Source: an uncultured Flavobacterium sp. (lineage in GTDB: Bacteria; Bacteroidota; Bacteroidia; Flavobacteriales; Flavobacteriaceae). Taken from it: a stretch of 64,000 nucleotides of DNA. The stretch lies in NCBI GenBank assembly GCA_937773775.1, contig CALJVL010000013.1, positions 175,773-239,772 on the forward strand, written 5' to 3'. The translations under genes were made by a program, and so were the position numbers. Position 1 is the first letter of the stretch, and each line of letters opens with the position of its first letter. Of the stretch, positions 8,328-18,292 are shown piece by piece. The notes under the pieces are model-generated. The model did no database searches, was not told the origin of the DNA, and was given only the letters and a program-made list of their open reading frames with translations.

Positions 8328-9929
8328 TTCTTTTTTACTTTTTTCAAACTTAATAAATTCAAGGGGTTCATACCTAGATCGGTTACGTTTTTTCTGGTAA
8401 AACGGGCCACTTTGTCATAAAATAAGGGAATTACAGGCGCTTCATTTATGATTATTTCATCCATCTTTTGATACAAAATATAGCGCTTTTTGTCATCTGT
8501 TTCTTTGAAAGCCTGTTCGTATAACTGGTCGAATTCGTCGCTTTTTAAGTGGGTGTAATTCGGTCCGTTTGGGGAGAAATTTTCACTATAAAATAGGGAC
8601 AAATAATTCTCTGCATCAGGATAGTCGGCAATCCAGCTAGCCCTGAAAAAGGAAACTTTACCGGTAGAAATAGCTGATCGCAAAGTAGAGGGCGGACTAA
8701 TGTCGACTTGGACATCTAAACCTATTTTTTGCCATTCCCGTTGCAAAAACTCTCCAATATCTACATAAGAAGCATTTGTACTCAACTGAATTACCGGATT
8801 CTTGTCTCCCGTCGTTTTTTTGTAGTCGTTAACTAATTCTTTTGCTTTTTCGATATTGTAATCATAGCCTTTTGCATTGTTAAAACTGGGCAAACCCATT
8901 GGTATCATTCCGTTTACGGCTGGTATTCCCATATTGTTTCTCAAATAAGTGACCAACTTTTGACGGTCAAAGCCATAATTCATCGCTTTGCGTATGCGTA
9001 TGTCTAGTGCGGCTTTATTATCGCCATCCATTCGAAAACCTAAATATTCGGTGTTGAGGTAAGGGCCCGTTATCAGGTTGACGTCATTTACGTAATCAGG
9101 CTGGAGTTCTCCTAGTTGGGTAAGGATTTCGTCTTTATAGGAAGGGTCGAGTCCTGAAGTGAAATCTAATTTTCCTTGTATGAATTGTAGAAAACCACTT
9201 TGCTTGTCGGGCAAAAAGGTAATCGCGACAGCTTCAAGATAAGGCAGACGGTTTCCTTTTTCGTCTCTTTCATAATACAGCGGGTTTTTTCGCAAAACCA
9301 GTTTTATGTTTTCTGCCCATAATTTAAATTGGAAGGGTCCTGTCCCTATTGGATGTGAACGAAAATGGCTTCCGTAGTGTTCCGCAACTTCTTTCGGGAC
9401 CACAGAGGCGTATTTCATGGTCATTAAACCGAGGAAAGCTGGGAATGGTTTGATCAGTTTAATCTCAAAAACACTGTCATTTTGTGCTTTGAAACTTGCG
9501 ACATTTTGCAATAACCAGCCTCCAGGCGAGGCTACTTTTTCATCCAATAGACGAGCTAAACTGTATTCGAAATCTCGAGCTTTCACAGTCCGAGTGCTAT
9601 CCTTTCCAAACAGGATATGTTTATGGAAAAAAGACATCATTACGCAAGGTAAATGTATAGGTTTTTGCATCGGGGGAGATAGTCCATGATTTTGCAATAT
9701 CAGGCCTTATGTGCAAGCTGTCATCCAATTGTAGTAAGCCGTTGAAAATGTGATTACAAGCCCAAATATTGGATTGCACTTTTGAAAAAGCGGGATCTAA
9801 AGAGGTGATATTGGAGCTTTCATTGTATCTAAAAACGAGCTGGTCTTTGTTTTTAGCACTCTCTTTTCCGCAAGATACAAATGTTAAAACAATACAAAAT
9901 ACTGATATATAAGGGATTATTGATTTCAT
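8324..9929 (-). pseudogene. Peptide/oligosaccharide ABC solute-binding lipoprotein (SBP_bac_5), frameshifted
   Basis: A DppA/OppA-like extracellular solute-binding protein of about 535 residues, split into two frames. The N-terminal piece starts with a lipoprotein signal (VLTFVSCGK, lipidated Cys20) and reads to TLRNDVFF. The second piece takes over at HKHILFGKDSTRTVKA and runs to the stop. One extra base in a six-base run of A (plus strand, 9637-9642) explains the split. The rest of the fold is intact (GTGPFQFKLW, the inserted peptide-binding lobes). No permease or ATPase genes flank it. Orphan family members in Bacteroidota may bind peptides on their own; the role here is unknown. Confidence 0.88.
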
Positions 9930-9947
9930 TTTGAAAAATATTGTACG

Positions 9948-9955
9948 TAAATTTG
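9948..9955 (+). promoter_or_regulatory. TAnnTTTG box upstream of mtaB
   Basis: TAAATTTG matches the Bacteroidota -7 consensus, in the divergent gap between the solute-binding lipoprotein and mtaB. The start codon is about 60 bases downstream. Confidence 0.5.
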
Positions 9956-10016
9956 CAAACTCATTTTACAAAGATGTAAATATAATAAGTTACTACTTAA
10001 AACGTAGTTTATCCCT

Positions 10017-11345
10017 ATGGAAAACAGAAAAAAAGTTGCCTTTTATACGCTTGGATGCAAACTGAATTTTTCAGAAACATCAACAATTGCTCGAAATTTT
10101 CAAGATGAAGGTTTTGACCGTGTTGATTTTGAAGAAGTCGCCGATATGTATGTTATCAATACTTGTTCAGTGACAGAGAACGCAGATAAGCAATTTAAGC
10201 AAGTTGTAAAAAAAGCGATGAAACTTAATGATAAAGCTTTTGTAGCGGCAGTAGGTTGTTATGCGCAATTGAAACCAGAAGAACTAGCGGCTGTTGATGG
10301 TGTTGACTTGGTTCTTGGAGCTACGGAAAAGTTCAAAATCTTGGACTATATCAATGATTTGAGTAAAAACGATATGGGTGAAGTTCATTCCTGCGAGATC
10401 TCGGATGCTGATTTCTATGTGGGAAGTTATTCGATTGGAGACAGAACGCGTGCTTTCTTAAAAGTGCAGGACGGTTGTGATTATAAATGTACTTATTGTA
10501 CTATTCCATTAGCAAGAGGGATTTCACGTAGTGATGAATTAGAAAATGTGTTGAAAAACGCAAAAGATATTTCAGATCAAAACATCAAGGAAATTGTGTT
10601 GACGGGAGTGAATATTGGAGATTACGGAAAAGGAGAGTTTGGAAATAAGAAACACGAGCATACGTTCTTAGAATTGGTTCAAGAATTAGATAAAGTAGAA
10701 GGAATCGAAAGATTGCGAATCTCGTCTATTGAGCCGAATTTATTGAAAAATGAAACGATAGAATTTGTATCGAAAAGTAGGACTTTTGTACCTCATTTTC
10801 ATATTCCGCTACAATCTGGAAGTAACGAAATTTTGAAATTAATGAAGCGTCGCTACCAACGCGAAATCTATACAGAGAGAGTTAATAAAATTCGTGAAGT
10901 GATGCCACATGCTTGTATTGGAGTAGATGTGATCGTTGGTTTTCCAGGAGAAACAGACGAACATTTTTTGGAAACCTACCATTTCCTTAATAATATGGAC
11001 ATCTCATATTTACATGTTTTTACTTATTCAGAGCGCGATAATACAGAAGCAGCCGATATGCCAGGAGTCGTTCCTACTAAAGTAAGGTCGAAACGAAGCA
11101 AAATGATGCGTGGATTATCAGTTAAGAAACGTCGTGCTTTTTATGAAGGCCAGTTGGGAACTAATAGGACAGTACTGTTTGAAAGTGAAAATAAAGAAGG
11201 TTATATTCATGGTTTTACAGAAAACTACGTAAAAGTAAAAACACCTTGGAATCCGGAATTGGTGAACACATTACACGAAATCAACCTTATCAAAATTGAT
11301 GATGACGGAAGCGTAAGAATGGAATTTGTTTCTGCTCTCGTTTAA
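10017..11345 (+). CDS. mtaB: MtaB-type tRNA methylthiotransferase
   Basis: Radical-SAM methylthiotransferase of the MiaB/MtaB family. MtaB converts t6A37 to ms2t6A37 in ANN-decoding tRNAs. Residues Cys14, Cys50 and Cys81 of the N-terminal UPF0004 domain hold the auxiliary [4Fe-4S] cluster. Cys154, Cys158 and Cys161 (CDYKCTYC) hold the SAM-binding cluster. The C-terminus has a TRAM-like segment (about 375-442). The opening KVAFYTLGCKLN and 442-residue length favour MtaB over MiaB or RimO; the exact tRNA target is inferred from family. Confidence 0.9.
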   Translation: MENRKKVAFYTLGCKLNFSETSTIARNFQDEGFDRVDFEEVADMYVINTCSVTENADKQFKQVVKKAMKLNDKAFVAAVGCYAQLKPEELAAVDGVDLVLGATEKFKILDYINDLSKNDMGEVHSCEISDADFYVGSYSIGDRTRAFLKVQDGCDYKCTYCTIPLARGISRSDELENVLKNAKDISDQNIKEIVLTGVNIGDYGKGEFGNKKHEHTFLELVQELDKVEGIERLRISSIEPNLLKNETIEFVSKSRTFVPHFHIPLQSGSNEILKLMKRRYQREIYTERVNKIREVMPHACIGVDVIVGFPGETDEHFLETYHFLNNMDISYLHVFTYSERDNTEAADMPGVVPTKVRSKRSKMMRGLSVKKRRAFYEGQLGTNRTVLFESENKEGYIHGFTENYVKVKTPWNPELVNTLHEINLIKIDDDGSVRMEFVSALV

Positions 11346-11354
11346 TAATTAAAC

Positions 11355-11576
11355 ATATAAGTCACATAAGTAAAATTAGTCAAACGTCTTAAAGTCGAAT
11401 GGCCAATCTAGGCTATAAAAACCATTAAGAGATTAAGAAAGTTAGTCAAAGCTGAAAGTCTTAAAGTCGAATGGCCAATCTAGATTGTAAAAAATTAGTA
11501 AGGGATTAAGTTCGTTAAGTCTTACGCTTAATTTTCTTAATCCCTCAATAGTTTAAAATACTTATATGACTTATAT
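11355..11576. repeat. 222-bp palindrome-bounded intergenic element
   Basis: Fills the gap between the convergent mtaB and SDR genes. It is bounded by 17-bp inverted repeats (11355-11371 and 11560-11576) with one mismatch. Inside are two identical 26-bp direct repeats (11386-11411 and 11458-11483, sharing GTCTTAAAGTCGAATGGCC), set in a diverged tandem unit of about 72 bp. A hairpin AGGGATTAAG / CTTAATCCCT lies at 11501-11545. There is no coding frame. It looks like a mobile or amplified intergenic repeat (MITE-like or REP-like) that may also terminate both genes. Confidence 0.6.
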
Positions 11577-11587
11577 ATTGAAAAAAA

Positions 11588-12304
11588 TTACGGGTTCGTA
11601 GACCAAATACTGCTGTTCTTAATGAAAACGCGTCGGTTTAGTTTTAACTGTGCGATAATCAATTCGGCCATATCTTCTGCTTGCATCACTTTTTCAGGGT
11701 TGCCATCAGTTAGTTTTAAATCTTTGGCCATTTCTGTAGCAACTGTACTTGGGATTAACGCAGTCGCACGAATATTGTGCTTGCGGACTTCTTGCATCAA
11801 CGAATCAGTGAGTCCTAAAACAGCAAATTTAGAGGCGCTATAGGCACTTGTCATAGCGTTTCCGTTCAGTCCTGCTGTTGAAGAAATATTGAAAATGTCT
11901 CCTGTTTGTCTTTCAATCATATTTGGCAATACGGCACGGGTAACATAATAAGTTCCCATTAAGTTTACTTGAATGATACGCTCCCATTCTTGAGGTTCTA
12001 GCTCTAAGAATTTCCCAAAAGCCGCAATTCCTGCGTTATTGATTAAAATATCGATGGTACCAAATTCAGCTAGTGCTTTTTCAACGGCAGCGTTTACCGA
12101 GTTGATGTCAGCAACATTTGCGCTTATTGCAAGCGCTTTTACTCTCAAGGAGCGCGCTTTTGCCGCAACATTATCTATTTCGTCTTGTGTTCTGGCAAGT
12201 AAGATCACGTTTACACCTTCTTTGGCTAAGGCCAAAGCAATAGCTTTTCCAATTCCTTTTCCTGCACCTGTTATTAGAGCATTTTTATTTTTTAAGTCAG
12301 TCAT
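11588..12304 (-). CDS. Short-chain dehydrogenase/reductase (FabG-like)
   Basis: A classical SDR of 238 residues: NAD(P)-binding TGAGKGIG (12-19), NNAG (89-92), catalytic Ser at 141 or 142, Tyr155 and Lys159 (YSASK). It resembles 3-oxoacyl-ACP reductases in sequence, but with no fatty-acid genes nearby a general ketoreductase role is as likely. The ATG at 12304 gives [13 protein letters not shown], the normal start. It faces mtaB across the palindromic element. Confidence 0.88.
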   Translation of the reverse strand: MTDLKNKNALITGAGKGIGKAIALALAKEGVNVILLARTQDEIDNVAAKARSLRVKALAISANVADINSVNAAVEKALAEFGTIDILINNAGIAAFGKFLELEPQEWERIIQVNLMGTYYVTRAVLPNMIERQTGDIFNISSTAGLNGNAMTSAYSASKFAVLGLTDSLMQEVRKHNIRATALIPSTVATEMAKDLKLTDGNPEKVMQAEDMAELIIAQLKLNRRVFIKNSSIWSTNP

Positions 12305-12387
12305 CTTATTGAAGTTTGTATGTTACCAGCAAAGTTAAAGTATTCCTTTTTTTTAAACGAGCAGACAATGTGAATAAATCTATAAAG

Positions 12388-13077
12388 TTATTGTATTAAG
12401 GATGTTTTGTTAAGTAGAACCAATAAATCCCATAAGAAATGGCACAGTATGACTATTTTAATGTTCCTATATTTTTGATAATGGAAAGCCAAGACCAATC
12501 CTATAAAAAAAGGACCGACTATTTGTATCGCTGTTCCGTAGCTGTAATGGATAAGCCCAAAAATAACGCTTGATAAAAAAATGGCTAAATAACTGTTTTT
12601 CAATACTATTTCTAATCTAGGAATCAAATATCCTCTAAAAAAAAGTTCTTCTGTAACACCCGCAGTGATTGATGTAAATAAGATTAATGGTATGTTGTTT
12701 TTGAAATATTTCAGGATTTCATTCATCTTTTGACTTTCGATGTCTGAGCCTGACAATTTAAACATAAGCGAAACCACTAACACGACTAAAACCAGTGTTC
12801 CCATTGTTGTAGCCACAGATTTTATATAAAAAAGCAATGAATATTTTTTTTCCTTCCAAAGGAGGAAACTTTGTTTTTCTACGTGAAGGGAATACATATA
12901 TACTAAAAGCAAGCAAAACCAAATAGCTAATCTGGAGATGTAAAATGTGGCTACATAGGTAAAATTAAGTTGTTTAAGAAACGGAAGTGACAATGCAGTA
13001 ATGGCTAGTAGCAATAGTAAAAATGAAATTCCTCCAATAAGCGTTGACTTCTTCGTTGTCTTTAAATAGTCGGTCAT
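12388..13077 (-). CDS. CPBP-family intramembrane glutamic protease
   Basis: Membrane protein of 229 residues with about six to eight hydrophobic segments. The CPBP (CAAX protease and bacteriocin-processing) motifs are visible: EELFFRGYL in the middle, then GLIHY, then a final CHFLWDLLVL. The two Glu of EE, Arg and the His residues are the catalytic set of this Rce1-like family. Its start abuts the upstream propeller gene by two bases, so the two are probably cotranscribed. Substrate unknown; family members process prenylated or secreted peptides or confer self-immunity. Confidence 0.85.
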   Translation of the reverse strand: MTDYLKTTKKSTLIGGISFLLLLLAITALSLPFLKQLNFTYVATFYISRLAIWFCLLLVYMYSLHVEKQSFLLWKEKKYSLLFYIKSVATTMGTLVLVVLVVSLMFKLSGSDIESQKMNEILKYFKNNIPLILFTSITAGVTEELFFRGYLIPRLEIVLKNSYLAIFLSSVIFGLIHYSYGTAIQIVGPFFIGLVLAFHYQKYRNIKIVILCHFLWDLLVLLNKTSLIQ

Positions 13078-13079
13078 TT

Positions 13080-13916
13080 TTATTTTAAGTCTAATGTCAG
13101 TTTATAAATATCCGTTTCCAAAACGTCCGTATCGTTGTCCTCGCAAAGCAGGAATTCGATTTTCTCCTTTGAATTTTTGAAAACGGTTAGTCCTTCAAAT
13201 TTATGGCTGTCGCTAATTTTTTTTGTGAACTCCATTTTCATGGTCTCCAGATTGATACAACCAATACTACTTCCTAGGATTTCGCCATCGTCGTAGGCTG
13301 ATTTTGTGTTTTCGGCTGTGGCCAAAAAATAAATTTTCCCCTCCACTAAAACGGCGTCTGTAAAAGTGCTTCGGACTCCTTTTATTTTAGGAAGTTTATA
13401 ATCGTTTGACATTAGACTGAATTCATCACTTAGTTTTTTTGCATGAAGGCTAAACAGGACATTTTTATTTAAAAGGCCGTTGCCACGATTGAATAAATAC
13501 CAGTTTTCACCATCGTAAATGGCGCCTTCTAGATTAAAATCTTCGGGATTTATGTTGGCAAAACTTTGCATAACGGCGTACAAATCGGCCATAGTGTTGG
13601 TTGCTATTTTCTTTTTTTGTTTTAGATCAAATTCAATCATCGTGTTTCTATTAGAGGCAGATCCGGAACCAAATACATAGACGGTATCTTGATATTGAGT
13701 TAAGGATTCGAAATCTGGTTTTTTGTTTTTAGAAATATTTTGGGAAGGGTTTTCTATAAGTGGATAGCTTTTTAAGCTACTACTTTCTATATTATACTCA
13801 TAAAGGAATCCGCTATTGTCTCCAATTAACAGCAAAGAATTTTCATTGTAGATGAGTCCTGATGCGGAACCTATTCCGATGATCTTAAATAGTAATTCGA
13901 GTGTGAATTTTTTCAT
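13080..13916 (-). CDS. Predicted beta-propeller protein, DUF6929-like
   Basis: The ATG at 13916 (MKKFTLELLFKIIGIGSASG) is preferred; an in-frame ATG 51 bases upstream adds residues unlike the family. The protein (278 residues) is rich in short beta strands with recurrent blades such as GLIYNENSLLLIGDNSGFLYEYN and GKIYFLATAENT. It has no convincing signal peptide. The pattern fits a flavobacterial family of propeller-like proteins of unknown function. It sits two bases upstream of the CPBP protease gene. No catalytic residues can be assigned. Confidence 0.6.
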   Translation of the reverse strand: MKKFTLELLFKIIGIGSASGLIYNENSLLLIGDNSGFLYEYNIESSSLKSYPLIENPSQNISKNKKPDFESLTQYQDTVYVFGSGSASNRNTMIEFDLKQKKKIATNTMADLYAVMQSFANINPEDFNLEGAIYDGENWYLFNRGNGLLNKNVLFSLHAKKLSDEFSLMSNDYKLPKIKGVRSTFTDAVLVEGKIYFLATAENTKSAYDDGEILGSSIGCINLETMKMEFTKKISDSHKFEGLTVFKNSKEKIEFLLCEDNDTDVLETDIYKLTLDLK

Positions 13917-14055
13917 GAATGTTGTTGTGAAAATGAATTCTCTAGCCCGGATAGTAGCGAAAATCATTTTAAGCCGCTTTTTTGCGGATTAAAATATTGA
14001 AGCGAATAGCCGGAAATAGCTCCTGAAATTCATCAGGTTAGATGCAATAATTTAT

Positions 14056-14063
14056 TATATTTG
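14056..14063 (+). promoter_or_regulatory. TAnnTTTG box of ppk2
   Basis: TATATTTG lies 25 bases before the ATG at 14089. It excludes a GTG at 14065, only two bases after the box, as translation start. Confidence 0.6.
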
Positions 14064-14088
14064 AGTGTACAAAGATAAAATATTTCTT

Positions 14089-14975
14089 ATGAAGTCTATT
14101 AATCCCGATAATTTTAAAGTGACTGGCAAAATTGATTTGTCTAAAATCCCTACGAATTTGTTTAACGAAGCCAGTGATGATGATAAGGAGGAAAAACTAG
14201 ATAAGGTGCAATTGAAGTTGAGTGCATTGCAGGATGTAATGTATGCGCATAATCGCTATGGCGTTTTGATTTGTCTGCAGGGAATGGACACTTCTGGGAA
14301 GGATAGTTTGATTAGGGAAGTTTTTAGGGAGTTTAATCCGCGTGGGGTGGAGGTTTTAGTTTTAAAACGCCAAATTCAACAGAGCTGGAACATGATTATT
14401 TGTGGAGGCATTATTTGGCTTTGCCTGAAAAAGGCAAATTTGCTGTTTTTAACCGGACGCATTACGAGAATGTTTTGGTTACCCGTGTGCATCCTGAATA
14501 CATCTTGAGTGAAAATTTGCCAGGTATTGAAAAACTAGAAGATATAACGCCCCAGTTCTGGGAAAACAGAATGGAGCAAATCAATAATTTTGAAAAGCAC
14601 ATCACGCAAAATGGGACAATTGTAATGAAGTTTTTCTTCCATTTGAGTAAGGAAGAACAGCGTCAGCGATTGTTGCGAAGGCTAGAAGAAGAGGAACATC
14701 ATTGGAAATTCTCAGCAGGAGATTTGAAAGAGCGTGAACACTGGGAGGAATATATGCTCTATTATCAAGAGGCTATTAATAAGACATCGACTGAAAATGC
14801 ACCTTGGTATATTATTCCCTCTGATGATAAGGATATGGCGCGCTATATCGTTGCCAAAATTATTTGGGAGGAAATGCAGAAACATACAGACATAAAAGAA
14901 CCAGAATTAGATGACAATGTAAAAGCTAATTTTCAGATGTATAAAGAAATGTTGAAGAAAGAGAAGTTAATTTAG
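14089..14975 (+). pseudogene. Polyphosphate kinase 2 family protein, frameshifted
   Basis: PPK2-type polyphosphate:nucleotide phosphotransferase, about 296 residues if intact. The first frame holds the Walker A-like GMDTSGKDS and NPRGVEV. Sequence then shifts frame at the run AAAA (14364-14367), where one A is missing. The second frame continues with EHDYLWRHYLALPEKGKFAVFNRTHYENVL, then the lid arginines (RQRLLRRLEEEEHHWKFS) and the C-terminal WYIIPSDDK. All family motifs are present once joined, so the lesion is recent or a sequencing error. Members phosphorylate ADP or AMP (or GDP) from polyphosphate; the nucleotide preference is not predictable here. Confidence 0.85.
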
Positions 14976-15012
14976 CTGTTGTTTAAACTTTAGATCTAAA
15001 AATAATTAAAAC

Positions 15013-15048
15013 AAAAAATGCTCTGAATCTCAGAGCATTTTTTTTAAC
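15013..15048. terminator. Bidirectional terminator between ppk2 and the outer-membrane protein
   Basis: AAATGCTCTGA / TCAGAGCATTT with a three-base loop, A-run on one side and T-run on the other. It serves both convergent genes. Confidence 0.9.
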
Positions 15049-15059
15049 TAAAATTAGTT

Positions 15060-15611
15060 TTATAGTTCAAAACCATATGCTAATCTCACACCAACTTGTC
15101 CAATTCCTTTTCCTGTAGTTCCATTATTATTCATTTTTGGAAAATCAGAATAGTGTTGGTAACGTAAGGAAACATCAATATATTTTGTTGCATAACCAAT
15201 ACTTGGTGCTAAGATTAATGAAGTATTATTGTAACCGTTAGTCACTGCAAACGCGGCACCAGCTTCTCCCATTACATAAAACTCATCATTCCAAATAAAA
15301 GCTTTAAAACCGGCTTTAGCTGGAATAAAACCGAGATCATTTCCTTCAGCTTCGCTTACAAATAAATTTGTAAATCCAGTAGTCAAGGTTAGAGAGTACC
15401 TTTTTGTCAAATCATATTGTAATCTGGCATCTGCTCCTAAGGCTAATTTGTATGGATCATTAATAGCGTATCCTCCATTAACACCAAATCCCAATTTGAA
15501 ACCCTGATCGTAGTTATTAACTTTTTTTGTCTCTTGCCCTTGTACATTATTTGCAAAAATCATTGAAACTGCAAATACAAATAACATTTTAATTTTTCCT
15601 GTAATTTTCAT
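15060..15611 (-). CDS. Small outer-membrane beta-barrel protein
   Basis: 183 residues from the ATG at 15611 (MKITGKIKMLFVFAVSMIFANNVQGQ), which starts a clear signal peptide. A longer in-frame start 63 bases upstream lacks that character. The mature protein alternates hydrophobic and polar residues (GFKLGFGVNGGYAIND, RYSLTLTTGFTNLF, KYIDVSLRYQHYSDF), fitting an eight-stranded porin-like barrel. The C-terminus ends in LAYGFEL, a plausible outer-membrane sorting end. Function unknown; no domain recognised beyond the barrel pattern. Confidence 0.7.
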   Translation of the reverse strand: MKITGKIKMLFVFAVSMIFANNVQGQETKKVNNYDQGFKLGFGVNGGYAINDPYKLALGADARLQYDLTKRYSLTLTTGFTNLFVSEAEGNDLGFIPAKAGFKAFIWNDEFYVMGEAGAAFAVTNGYNNTSLILAPSIGYATKYIDVSLRYQHYSDFPKMNNNGTTGKGIGQVGVRLAYGFEL

Positions 15612-15816
15612 AATCGTATTAATTTGGTTATAATTTGTCTTTTTTGAGCTGTTTAATTGCGCACATATTGACATCTACAAACGTATTACAGGATAGCTGT
15701 TGAAATGTTATAGGATTATTTGATTTTGTTACGCAATAGTAAACCATAACACAACACAACTAAAAATAGTAGCGTTTATTAATTCAATAATAGAGGGACA
15801 TTAAAATCGTTCTAAT

Positions 15817-15824
15817 TATATTTG
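15817..15824 (+). promoter_or_regulatory. TAnnTTTG box of the MATE gene
   Basis: TATATTTG lies 17 bases before the TTG start of the exporter, so the leader would be only about 10 bases long. Confidence 0.55.
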
Positions 15825-15841
15825 CCATCAAAAAACTGAAA

Positions 15842-17224
15842 TTGAATTTAGCTACCTACACAAAAGAGTTTTCATATAATTTAAGATTGGCCTATCCTAT
15901 AATTTTGGGGATGTTAGGTCACACCATTGTAGGTATTGTAGATAATGTCATGGTGGGTAAGTTAGGCCCTACGGAGTTAGCGGCTGTTTCTCTTGGGAAT
16001 AGTTTTATTTTCATAGCGATGTCATTAGGGATTGGTTTTTCAACTGCAATTACCCCATTGGCAGCGGAAGCGGACGGAAAAAAAAGTATTGAAGAAGGAC
16101 GAAGTGTTTTTCATCATGGATTGTATTTGTGTACGATTTTAGGAGTGTTTCTTTTTGTATTGATATTCTTTTCAAAGCCATTGATAGGTTTCATGGGACA
16201 ACCTGAAAATGTAGTTGAGTTAGCCAAGCCGTATTTAGACATTGTTGCTTTTTCCCTGATTCCATTGATAATTTTTCAAGGGTATAAACAGTTTGCTGAT
16301 GGAATGAGTGAGACTAAGTATTCTATGTGGGCTACTATTTTAGGGAATATTGTCAATGTTATTTTGAATTATTTATTTATTTATGGAATTTGGATTTTTC
16401 CAGAATTAGGCATTGTTGGTGCGGCTATAGGAACTATTGTCTCCCGTTTTGTAATGCTTGGTTACATGCATAATGTGATGCAAAAGAAGGAAAGGTTTCA
16501 TCCGTTTTTCGAGAAATTTTCTTTAAAAAATATTAAAAGAAAAGTGAATAAAGAAATTATTCGTTTGGGAGCTCCTTCTGCTATGCAAATGTTTTTTGAG
16601 GTGGGCCTTTTCACTGGAGCTATTTGGCTTTCGGGTCTTTTAGGAATAGTGAATCAAGCAGCAAATCAAGTTGCACTAAGTTTGGCTAGTTTTACTTTTA
16701 TGTTCGCCATGGGTTTAAGTGTAGCTGCTTCCATTCGTGTAGGGAATCAAAAAGGCTTGGCTGATTATAAACAATTGCGTATCGTTGCCTTTTCTATATT
16801 TTTACTGGCTATAATAGTTGAGACGTTTTTCGCACTGATATTTGTAGTGTTTCATGCACAGCTTCCTGCTTTGTTTGTAAATATGGATAATGTGAAGGAC
16901 TTTGCTGTAAACACAGAAATGATTGGTATTGCTGGGCAACTATTATTAGTTGCGGCAGTCTTTCAGATTTCAGATGGGATTCAGGTAGTTGTCCTAGGTG
17001 CACTAAGAGGATTGCAAGATGTCAAAATCCCAATGTACATCACTTTTGTTGCATATTGGGTTGTTGGATTTCCAATATCAATTTATTTAGGTCTTTATAC
17101 TGAGCTCAAAGGGGTAGGAATTTGGATAGGTCTACTTGCAGGATTATCTATTGCGGCTTTATTTTTGTACCTTCGCTTTGTGAGATTAACAAAAAGGTTA
17201 CTCGAAGGAAAAACCATAAAATGA
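15842..17224 (+). CDS. MATE-family multidrug efflux pump (NorM-like)
   Basis: Twelve-helix Na+ or H+ coupled drug exporter, 460 residues, in the inner membrane. The two MATE halves are visible (LAYPIILGMLGHTIVGIVDNVMVGKLG and the later LGAPSAMQMFFEVGLF). The start is TTG at 15842. It is chosen because the codons after it (NLATYTKEFSYNLRLAYP) match the usual N-terminus, while the first ATG lies inside helix 1 and would delete conserved residues. The substrate range is unknown. Confidence 0.9.
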   Translation: MNLATYTKEFSYNLRLAYPIILGMLGHTIVGIVDNVMVGKLGPTELAAVSLGNSFIFIAMSLGIGFSTAITPLAAEADGKKSIEEGRSVFHHGLYLCTILGVFLFVLIFFSKPLIGFMGQPENVVELAKPYLDIVAFSLIPLIIFQGYKQFADGMSETKYSMWATILGNIVNVILNYLFIYGIWIFPELGIVGAAIGTIVSRFVMLGYMHNVMQKKERFHPFFEKFSLKNIKRKVNKEIIRLGAPSAMQMFFEVGLFTGAIWLSGLLGIVNQAANQVALSLASFTFMFAMGLSVAASIRVGNQKGLADYKQLRIVAFSIFLLAIIVETFFALIFVVFHAQLPALFVNMDNVKDFAVNTEMIGIAGQLLLVAAVFQISDGIQVVVLGALRGLQDVKIPMYITFVAYWVVGFPISIYLGLYTELKGVGIWIGLLAGLSIAALFLYLRFVRLTKRLLEGKTIK

Positions 17225-17297
17225 ATTTGTCCTCACATTTAACTTCTAATTTGTTTTTCTGTTCACTTGACAGCTAAAACATTCTAAAATAAAAAAG

Positions 17298-18206
17298 ATG
17301 ATATTACTTATTATTATTGGCGTAATCTTATTGATTATGAGCTTTACTTTGAAACAAGACCAAAATCCATTCTCCAAATTCTCCAGCTTAGCGAGAATTA
17401 TAGGGATTGTATTGATCCTATTGGGTGTTTTCACGTCAGCATTTCAACAAATAAATGCTGGAACAGTTGGAGTTAAATCCTTATACGGAAATGTTGAGCC
17501 GGATGTGCTAGATCCTGGATTGCATATTATCAACCCTCTTTTGGAGGTGACAAATTTTGATATTCAAACTCAAAATTATACCATGTCTTCTGCGCCAACT
17601 GAAGGAAATCAGCAAGGGGATGATGCTATCAGGGTATTATCTAATGACGGACTTGAAGTGGTAATTGACTTGACTGTTTTGTATCGTGTATCTGCAGTGG
17701 ATGCTCCAACAATTTTTAAAGAAATTGGAGTGAATTATGTTGATAAAATTGTTCGTCCTGTTACAAGAACACGCATTCGTGATAATGCTGTTTTTTATGA
17801 TGCTGTCGCTTTGTACTCAACCAAAAGGAATGAATTCCAAGACGGGATATTTAAAAGTATTGAAGCCGATTTTAAAACTAGAGGTCTAGTGCTTGAGTCC
17901 TTGTTGATTAGAAACATTAATCTTCCAACTTCGGTTAAAAAGACAATTGAGAGTAAAATTAATGCCGAACAAGATGCTCAAAAGATGGTTTTTGTTCTAC
18001 AAAAAGAAAAACAAGAAGCAGAACGTAAAAGAGTGGAAGCGCAAGGTATTGCTGACTACCAAAGAATAATCTCTAGCGGACTGACGAACAAGCAACTGCG
18101 TTACGAAACGATTAAAGCGCAAAAAGAATTAGCTGCGTCAGCTAACACCAAAATCATTTTTATGAACGGTAAAGACGACAGCTCAATAATTCTCTCGGAT
18201 AAATAG
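17298..18206 (+). CDS. SPFH/band-7 (prohibitin-like) membrane protein
   Basis: 302 residues. Two hydrophobic segments (about 2-16 and 31-48) anchor it. Then comes the band-7/prohibitin domain (QINAGTVGVKSLYGNVEPDVLDPG onwards, to about 220), then a long charged helix (about 220-285, EQDAQKMVFVLQKEKQEAERKR) typical of prohibitin oligomers. Such proteins form large rings that organise membrane microdomains and often regulate membrane proteases such as FtsH. No NfeD partner is adjacent. The exact role is not predictable. Confidence 0.88.
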   Translation: MILLIIIGVILLIMSFTLKQDQNPFSKFSSLARIIGIVLILLGVFTSAFQQINAGTVGVKSLYGNVEPDVLDPGLHIINPLLEVTNFDIQTQNYTMSSAPTEGNQQGDDAIRVLSNDGLEVVIDLTVLYRVSAVDAPTIFKEIGVNYVDKIVRPVTRTRIRDNAVFYDAVALYSTKRNEFQDGIFKSIEADFKTRGLVLESLLIRNINLPTSVKKTIESKINAEQDAQKMVFVLQKEKQEAERKRVEAQGIADYQRIISSGLTNKQLRYETIKAQKELAASANTKIIFMNGKDDSSIILSDK

Positions 18207-18292
18207 ATTTTTTCAAACTTTATTCGGTTATTTGTCTAGTTGTTGGGTTAATATTCCGGTGATACAATAGAAACATTAAATATAATTTATAA

